DNA of 64,000 bases from Schistocephalus solidus. Taxonomy: Eukaryota > Platyhelminthes > Cestoda > Diphyllobothriidea > Diphyllobothriidae. The translations under genes and the position numbers were made by a program. The stretch spans positions 45,533 through 109,532 of the forward strand of contig WEDG01006405.1 of the NCBI GenBank assembly GCA_017591395.1, given 5' to 3'. The notes below the pieces were generated by a model. The model had not been told where the DNA came from. It did not search any database and was given only the letters and a program-made list of their open reading frames with translations. This document shows, piece after piece, positions 57,200 through 64,000 of this stretch; the first letter of the stretch is position 1, and every line of letters begins with the position of its first letter.

Positions 57200-60100
57200 T
57201 CTATTTATTTAATTATTTCCAGTTTAAAGGCAAGGGAAACTTGATAGAGAGTAAAGGATCAAACTGACAGGGAAAAAACTCCTGATCGTTCTTTTAAGTG
57301 TTTTTTTCAGGATAAAAAACTGCAGCCCATTAAATGATTAAAGTTCGGGACGGGGAAGAGTTGACACAAGTGCAAGGTGTTATTGATCCGGCATGCTGCA
57401 CAAGGTAAAGTTTTTCGGCGAACGGTCATAGATCCGATACGTGTTATAGATCCGGCATGCTGCACCAAGTAAGGTTTGTCAGCGAACGGTTACTCGCTGT
57501 CTACTGCGGAATCAGCCTATTACAGACTGCATAGCATCAAATCCTCAGCATGAAGCCTGACACAGTGTTCAGATTCGGCGATTGCCATCAGAGCGGAAGA
57601 GAAATTTCACCGAGTCAGCACCCAAAACTCCTGAGAGGTGTCCTCAATGTGGAAAACTTGATAGTTCCCTTTTTAAAAAGGATACTTTTGTTGAATTTTG
57701 ATAATTCTGGATAGCTTTTTTCACAATGCTATGGCGTTAACTGAGAAACACTGCTAATACATAACAGGAAAAAAATGACATCTCATTGACTGGTGCAACA
57801 AGGGTGGTCGAGCTGCCTCCGAGTATAAAGGGCGTTAAACTTTTGACTGTTTAAAATTTTAATCAGTAAAAATATTTTCTTCTGTAAGCTGCCAAGCCTT
57901 AACGGGTCAAGGTAAATAAGCTCACAGCGTTTTTGCTAGGACAGGTTTCGGTGTTCTTAATGCTGGACCGCTTCTTTCTTATTCCGTTCCCTGGCTACAG
58001 AAGGCTAAATAGAAATCAGCAGTCTTCAAGACTGGTCGCACGTACATTTTTTAAAGACTTGTTCTAATATTGACGGTTTTTAAATTGCTGAGAATAAACC
58101 CAGTAGATCGGCAGGGTTTTGAGGCAATCAGAGCGCATTGCTCTGACAGATTAAGACCACAAGCATAAAATATATCAGATCATTTATAACTTCGGTTCCA
58201 TTTAGGTCATGACTGTCTTTTCGTAGCTGGGGCTAATGATTGTCGCCTACAACCATAGCGTAGAATTTGCGCCAAGAAAAGCTAACGTGCCATGTACAAC
58301 GCCACTGAGTGAACACCCGAATATCTTTTAATATATCTCAAGCACGATGTTGCAATCAGCCGGTTTATATGGATAGGCAACTGTTTAAATAGTCAGCGTA
58401 TATAAAAGACCTACCATACTGAAAAATAATCAGGACAATCGTTGAAAAAAGACAAAATAAGATCGGATCGAGCTCACTGCCCTGAATAACTCCGCTCTTC
58501 AAATGTGTGGTGTTGGAGAAAACGTTGACAATCTTAACTCGTTGTGTGCATTCATCCAACTAGTAGTTCATTTAGTTCCGACGCTTTTTTACCTATGCCT
58601 AAGGAGGCAAGTTTTAGCATGAGGAGGTCATGATCAACATGATCAAACTGTTGCCTCTAGATTTTTGCATATGATCAAAGAAAGTGAGCTGGCAGGTTTC
58701 AAAAGATCTTTTTTCAAGGAACGCATGCTGAGCCGCATTTAAGTAGGTTGTTATCTGTTAGGTGATGCATCGTCTTGTGTTTGATCAGGGTACCCAGATC
58801 TTCGAAGCTACGGGAAACAAATTTATTGACCTTACGTCGTCAAATGCGTTGATCTGCCATGTTTGCGTATAGGCAGAATTTAAGATTCCTTCCATAAAAT
58901 AGGAAAGGTTTTGATTCAAGAGCAAGATTAAATATATTTCACAGTAGGGAAATATAGCATTTTCATCTGCCTTAAGAACGCTGTCAGGTGCAGCATCTTG
59001 TCCAGGACTGTAAGATTGACGAAAACTCCGAATGGCTACGATCGTGTCCCAGAGGGTTAACGTTATGGTTTTGAGGACGATACCGGTCCAAATTTGGATG
59101 GTTGGAAAAAGAGTAACCGAATGTTCAATTAAACTTCACGACAAGAAAGAATTGAAGATATCGGCTGTCAAATTAGATTCAGTTATGGAGTATCCTAAGG
59201 CGTCTTGAAGTATGAGGTGCTCTGTTTTTCTCTGCGATTTTACTGTGCGCGCAAAGAGGTTCAACCATTTAACGAAAGGTTTTTGGGAAATTTGACGTTA
59301 CTGGCTAGCTGTTGTTTCTTCAGACAGCCTATGAGCCTGTACAAAAGTTTGGTTGGATCAAGGGCAAGTCGGGCGTGTCGTTTTCTTCGATGAAAACGCC
59401 GTAAGAGTCTACGTTATCAACGGTTGAATGATTAAAGCGAGATAGAAGTCTTATTTGATATTTATTTTTTTCTTACGGGGAAATAAACGAGAAATGAGGG
59501 AATCTAGAACTTGGTACAGTGTATCAGTACAAACATTCACATCAAAACCTAGAAGGAAGTCCGTCCAATCGTGAGTATTAAGATGAGACAGTAATTTCCC
59601 CATATTTGCTGTTCGGAAACCACGGAAATAAAACTATATTTTGCAAAATATTTCGTCAGCCTAGAATTCTAGTGTAAAAAACTATAAAATGGTCATAACT
59701 CCCAAGTGAGTCTATAGGTGACACTGAAAACCGCTGACAACCTCTACAGTCATTGCTCCTCAGGTGGGAAAATGAACCAATTGAAATAAGGTCATTAACT
59801 ATTCTATCTGCATTCAAGCGAAGACTGCACATTTATCTTAACACTGATTCTAATAACCTTTTATTTTCCTCATCTTTTCCCAGTAGCTTTTCTCCATGAC
59901 TCGGAGAAAGGACCATCAGGAATTTAAGTGACCCTCTTGAAACTATATTTTCGCTACCTCGAGTCCCTCATGAACTATGATGTCTCCTTATATCACCAGT
60001 CATCCAAACGATGAAGTCATTCGGACGTACACATTCGGTGGTCCACAGTCTAAAATTCTGCCGTTTTGTTGGATACTTACAATCATCAGAATTCAATTCT

Positions 60101-60868
60101 GGATTCTAAGATGCTGAGGCCTTAAGTTTATTGAACCATTTTCGTGAGATTTTGTTTAATACGCCTTATTGATCAAGAACGCATCATCTCGACGTTTCAT
60201 TATCTCATTCTGAAATGCAACTGCATTATTACCCTACTCTTCTACCTGATCTTATCTTCCTTGGCAATTTTTTTCTCTGCCCTCTATTTCGAAAATGAAG
60301 GCCTTTTCAAATTCTGCCTCCATTTTAAGGTAGGCGTTTTTTCACTGCCTATTTTTCTAGTTCACCATTTAATTTTAAAACATCGCTAACTATTGACCTA
60401 GCAGGACAAGTTATGTCTACATTATTTAGTATTTGTACATTTTATCTGCACACATTGTCATAACTTTATTTTGTTACTAATATTTTTTAAACAGTGCCTA
60501 GCCGGTGCAAACCAAATATGAATTCTAAATTCTACAGTGTCCCACATGCCGATATCTATGGCCTCAAGTAAGTCTTCGATCTTTGCAAGACCGGATGGTG
60601 GAAACCATTAAACTTCAGGAAGATTTATGTCACCTGCAATAGAGCAGTACTTCCTATTAAAGTCAGCTAAGGCGCAAAATGCCTGTGCGAGACAGAGATT
60701 GTAATCCTCACTGGCGTTGGGTGGGCGATGGAGACCTCCAACAAGTAAAGAGTAGTTATCGTTTAGAACAACTTGGAGCCAACAGCCCTCGTCTACCGCG
60801 GTAAATTTTCGATAGTCGAATGGCAGAAATGTAAGTGGTTACTTAACATAGGTACAGCTTCCTTCACC
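57200..60868 (-). pseudogene. LINE-2 copy: same family as LINE-1, heavily decayed and interrupted
   Basis: Collinear with LINE-1 from the 3' tract (51,460 with 57,210) to the endonuclease (54,440 with 60,868), apart from one insertion at 59,777-60,536. The RT segment reads SGVIQGSELDPILFCLF and FIYADYLNS (58,365-58,559): the second catalytic Asp is Tyr. Many indels. Endonuclease parts around 60,540-60,860 keep YRPPN-type and GDFNLP-type traces. Confidence 0.85.
59777..60536 (-). repeat. Unclassified ~750-bp repeat, right copy inside LINE-2
   Basis: Reverse-complement partner of 48,162-48,906. LINE-2 homology stops at 'ggtgggaaaatgaa' and resumes with 'gtcccacatgcc', which are only ~12 bp apart in LINE-1, so this copy was inserted into the LINE endonuclease. 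No clear target duplication. The open frame of the left copy is broken here. Confidence 0.85.
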
Positions 60869-61029
60869 ACGGCTCTTGTGTCGAGCATTCCGAATGTAGA
60901 CGTATCTAAGAATAGAGAGTTCAGCGCTGGCTCACAGGGTGTTGCCAGTGTCTCTGTAAATAGTACAGTGCACGAAACCTGGTGCTGATCACCAGTGAAA
61001 TTTTTTTGACCCATCTGATGAAATTACTT

Positions 61030-61420
61030 CAGATCTAGTTGTTCTAGACTTTTGTGGCAATGCTGGTATGGCAGGGTGTCGAAAACCTTTTGACAGTCAA
61101 TTAAGGTATTGTGAAGCATTTGCTTAGCATATAGAGCTGGTGCGCCTAACACTTGGGTGATTGCAGCAAAGTTTTTCCTGCAGGCTCTTTCTTTTCAGGA
61201 GTTAAACGCAGTAGCTTCCGATTGACATGAATTTTTCCAGAGTAAAATGATGTTTAAAAAGCATTCACAGAGGTACATGAAGTTAAATATACGAGTTCTT
61301 TGAGAAGCTTGGATATAATCTAGTCTGGACTTGGGGTTTTAAACTCTTTTTATTGCTCTTATTACCTTCACAGACGACTCTCTGAAAACGCGATAAGGCA
61401 CATGCTTGGAGTTTGTATGT
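61030..61420 (-). pseudogene. LINE RT N-terminal relic
   Basis: Minus-strand translation includes LIDCQKVFDTLPYQHC, matching the RT motif 'VD.QKAFDTVPH', preceded by a region resembling 62.9-63.2 kb ('tt.agagtctaaa', 'aagagtttaaaacccc' type). Stops and frameshifts. Confidence 0.65.
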
Positions 61421-61479
61421 AGTCTGCGGAAAGACAAAGGAACTTAGCGTCCTTTTTACAGACTTCAGTTCAGTTCAGT

Positions 61480-63200
61480 ATTCAATTCAATTCAATTTAT
61501 TCAGGGAAAATAGGCATGGGTTTTTGAGTATTATGTTGGTTACGTGACAATGTTTGTATTATACAGAGAAACCATGTGGTTTGCGAGATTTAAAAGGCGA
61601 TCATAAAATATGAAAAGTGGTGCGTAAGCCTCGAGGGTTACGTTAAATTTCTAATGGCTCCAGCTCATTTTTGGAACATCAAAACTGTCAAGGTTCCTTT
61701 TAAACCATTTCAGCGATTGTGACATCACAACATCTATAGGGAGGGAATTCTATGGTTTGACCACTCTGACATAAAAGAAGAAACTTGCGCACATCCAGTC
61801 TCACCTGCTGGACGTGCAGTTGTAATGGGTGACCTCGGAGCTGGGTCATAGCAGCAAATTCAAAGAAGTCCGAGAATTCCAGGCAATAATCCAATCCCTT
61901 CACAATGTTAAATGTCTGCAGGAGATCCCCGCGTATTTGCGTTTAAATCGAAGGGAACAGATTAAGATTCGTTAGGTGGGTTGGATATGGCAAGGAGCTT
62001 TGACCTCTAACCATTTTGGTGGCTCCCCTTTGTACTCTTTCATGACAGTTCTGATTTTGAACTGTCCAGTGTCTGCAGGCTTGTACAGCATATTCCAAAT
62101 GCAGCCTTACGAATATTCTGAAAATCTAAGCGAAGAGATCTTCATCGAAATCGAAAAAGGCTCGTTTGATGGCATTCAACACAGCCATTGCACTCTTGAC
62201 CACTTTCGAGCGGTGAGAGGATGGTTTTGAAGTTGTGGTCATCAGCACACTAACGTCCTTTTAGGTTTTCACATCTTGTAAGTCTTCAACGTCAAGAAAA
62301 TAGCTTCTACCGTCAGAAGAGCTGGATGGGAAGCCTAAGCGAATGTTTGTACACTTATCGACGTTGAACCGCAAAAGCCAATGATTTGACCATTCCTCTA
62401 ACGAAGTTAGGATGATCTGTAGTTCATCTGCATCGGAAGGGCTCTGGATTACATTCCAGATTTTCATATCGTTATGACAAATTACTGCTTCACAGTCCAG
62501 ATCCCTGACACAATCGTCCACGCATATTAGGAACAGTATTAACCGTATAACTGAACCCTAAGGAACCCTACTCTCCACCGCAGCAGACCTTCACATCTCT
62601 TGGCCGATGCACACAACCTGACACTGACCCACGAGGAATTTTTCGATCTACTTGAGGAGGTAACCTCTGATTCCAATTCTTTGTAGCTTGTATAACATTC
62701 TCTGGTGCGGCCAGTGTCGAAGGCTTTCTGAAAGTAAATGAAGGCCATTTGAACCACGTGTCTATCTTCAAGTTTTTCGGTTCAGCTCTGAAGAGATTGT
62801 AACAACTTTCTTGTGCATGTTCTTCCTTTTCGGAACCCGTGTTGACAAGTTGATAACAAATTATGAGTCTCTAGGAATTTCAGCAAGTTTCTCTTGATGA
62901 TACTTTTTATAGCCTTGCCAAGGATGTATGTCAAGCTTATGGGCCTGTTGTTTTTTCACTGACGCCCTGCTACCGCTTTTTTACAAGGGAGTTATATGTG
63001 CCAGCTTCTAATCGATAGGAGAGTTCCAGAATCAAAAGACTTTTAAAAAGAGCACTGATAGAGGTGCAAAAAGTTCGTTCGTGCGTTTTTACAGAAGTTT
63101 AGTTGGTAGCTTATCCGGTTCAGGAGATTTAGACTCTTTTAGCTCCTTTAATACCCTTCGGATCAGCAATTCTGCGAATGGTATGTGGCTAAAGCTTGCA
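61480..63200 (-). pseudogene. LINE-4: CR1/L2-type RT, decayed
   Basis: Minus strand. RT order: RPISLTSILGKAIKSII (about 62,930), CQHGFRKGR (62,850), AFIYFQKAFDT (62,740), DDCVRDLDCEAVICHNDMKIW (62,500; Asp pair reads Asn-Asp), WLLRFNVDKC (62,360), then the C-terminal FEFAAMTQLRGHPLQLHVQQ and RLDVRKFLLL (61,850-61,790). The 3' end has an (AATTG)n-like tail (61,475-61,500), unlike the LINE-1/2 tail, so this is another family. No endonuclease attached. Confidence 0.8.
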
Positions 63201-63409
63201 ATCGGCAGGTTTTAAAGAAATAAATTGTATATTTAAAGGCCAAGAGGGCCTAATCATTCCAAAATTATTATTTCGTTATAAATAAGTACAAATGGATTAT
63301 TGCTGCCCTGTGTGAGCAGCCATATGAGAAGCAGAAATGAGTAGTTTGGTAGGCATATCCGATTCAGAATGATTTGCCATTTATAAAACAAAAGTCAACA
63401 AACGTTGGC

Positions 63410-63560
63410 ATATACGGTGAACTAGAAAAGAAGCAGTAAAAAATAAACTACGGTTAAATCAGAGGGGGAGTTCAGCAAGCCGCCAATTTGTAAAAAACAG
63501 TTAAAAAAACTGCTTCTCTTAAAAATTAATAGCTAGAGTTGATGGGATTGGTACGATGCA
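63410..63560 (+). repeat. Short relative of the ~750-bp repeat
   Basis: 'ggtgaactagaaaa', 'gcagtaaa', 'gttcagcaagcc' and 'aaaactgctt' occur in the same order as at 48,328-48,430. Only about 150 bp is alignable. Confidence 0.5.
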
Positions 63561-64000
63561 ATGGGATAGTATTTAGATTTTGCTGAATATGTATGAGGAT
63601 TCGGAACGCTCCTTGTCGGGTGACAGATAATATAACAGTCAGAACTACTGTTTATAACCACCATGGAGTTGAGAAAGGGCGAACTCATCGTGGACAACAG
63701 GGTCGAAACGAAGAGGGGAAAGTAGAGGTCACGAGATCATCAACGAGATGTGACCTTGCTGACTGGATAGTCTAAAAACAAAGAGGCGAAACCATCAGAA
63801 CCCGTCTTGATCATCAACTGATCCTGAAGACCATCGTCAGGGTTGCAAAATCGGAGGAATATCTCAAGGTTGTCAAGAGATGTCGATGCTAGTTTAAAAG
63901 CAGGAGACGAAGAATTGAACGCGAAGATTTACTCTGCATAGGATGAGGGAAATATTTTAGATACCAATATAATATCAAGGGAATTGCCTCAAATCCAAAA
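63561..64000. other. No supported gene
   Basis: A 60-codon plus frame at 63,593-63,775 has no recognised features. Nothing else seen up to the window end. Confidence 0.5.

Overview
This is an AT-rich eukaryotic (animal) window, not a bacterial one. Coding sequence occurs as short exons with GT-AG borders in multi-kilobase introns, and most recognisable protein homology belongs to decayed retroelements: Penelope-like elements (PLEs) with GIY-YIG endonuclease, CR1/L2-type LINEs and a Gypsy LTR element. Abundant GIY-YIG PLEs, large repeat-filled introns and hammerhead-ribozyme-bearing tandem repeats resemble what is known from parasitic flatworms (trematodes, cestodes). That assignment is inference; no rRNA or mitochondrial marker is present to settle it.

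One host gene can be assembled. It lies on the minus strand from 46,355 down to at least 16,532 and encodes a ferric-chelate-reductase-1-like membrane protein: signal peptide, DOMON domain, cytochrome b561 core with four candidate haem histidines, short cytoplasmic tail. Six exons join with matching splice phases (46,101-46,355; 39,505-39,627; 34,894-35,132; 31,291-31,624; 27,609-27,867; 16,532-16,629). Introns are about 6.5, 4.4, 3.3, 3.4 and 11 kb. The C-terminus beyond exon 6 is unresolved.

Intron 5 (16.6-27.6 kb) is packed with mobile DNA. It holds a near-complete PLE with two direct ~610-bp terminal repeats (20,374-23,554), a 5'-truncated PLE on the other strand (25,098-26,435), an inverted pair of PLE ends of a second subfamily (24.8-25.1 kb), and several copies of a ~300-bp repeat. 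That repeat combines a tRNA-like module with good A and B boxes and, 3' of it, a hammerhead-ribozyme-like motif. It stands head-to-tail with a ~300-bp period at 23.6-24.3 kb, then flips orientation. This is the most interesting content of the window: it looks like a retrozyme or schistosome Sm-alpha-type ribozyme repeat, physically fused at two places to PLEs that carry their own minimal hammerhead motifs. Degraded copies lie at 4.6, 18.05-18.37 and 30.5 kb.

The 46.6-63.6 kb part, upstream of the gene, is a nested graveyard. Gypsy pol (RNase H at 47.4-48.1, integrase at 55.0-56.1 kb) is split by ~6.8 kb carrying two LINEs. Further LINE copies follow at 56.7-63.2 kb, all on the minus strand. 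A ~750-bp unclassified repeat occurs in inverted orientation at 48.16-48.91 and 59.78-60.54 kb, the latter sitting inside a LINE endonuclease. The remaining stretches (0.2-3.6, 4.75-11.0, 12.5-16.5 kb, and most of introns 1-4) show no gene I can support.
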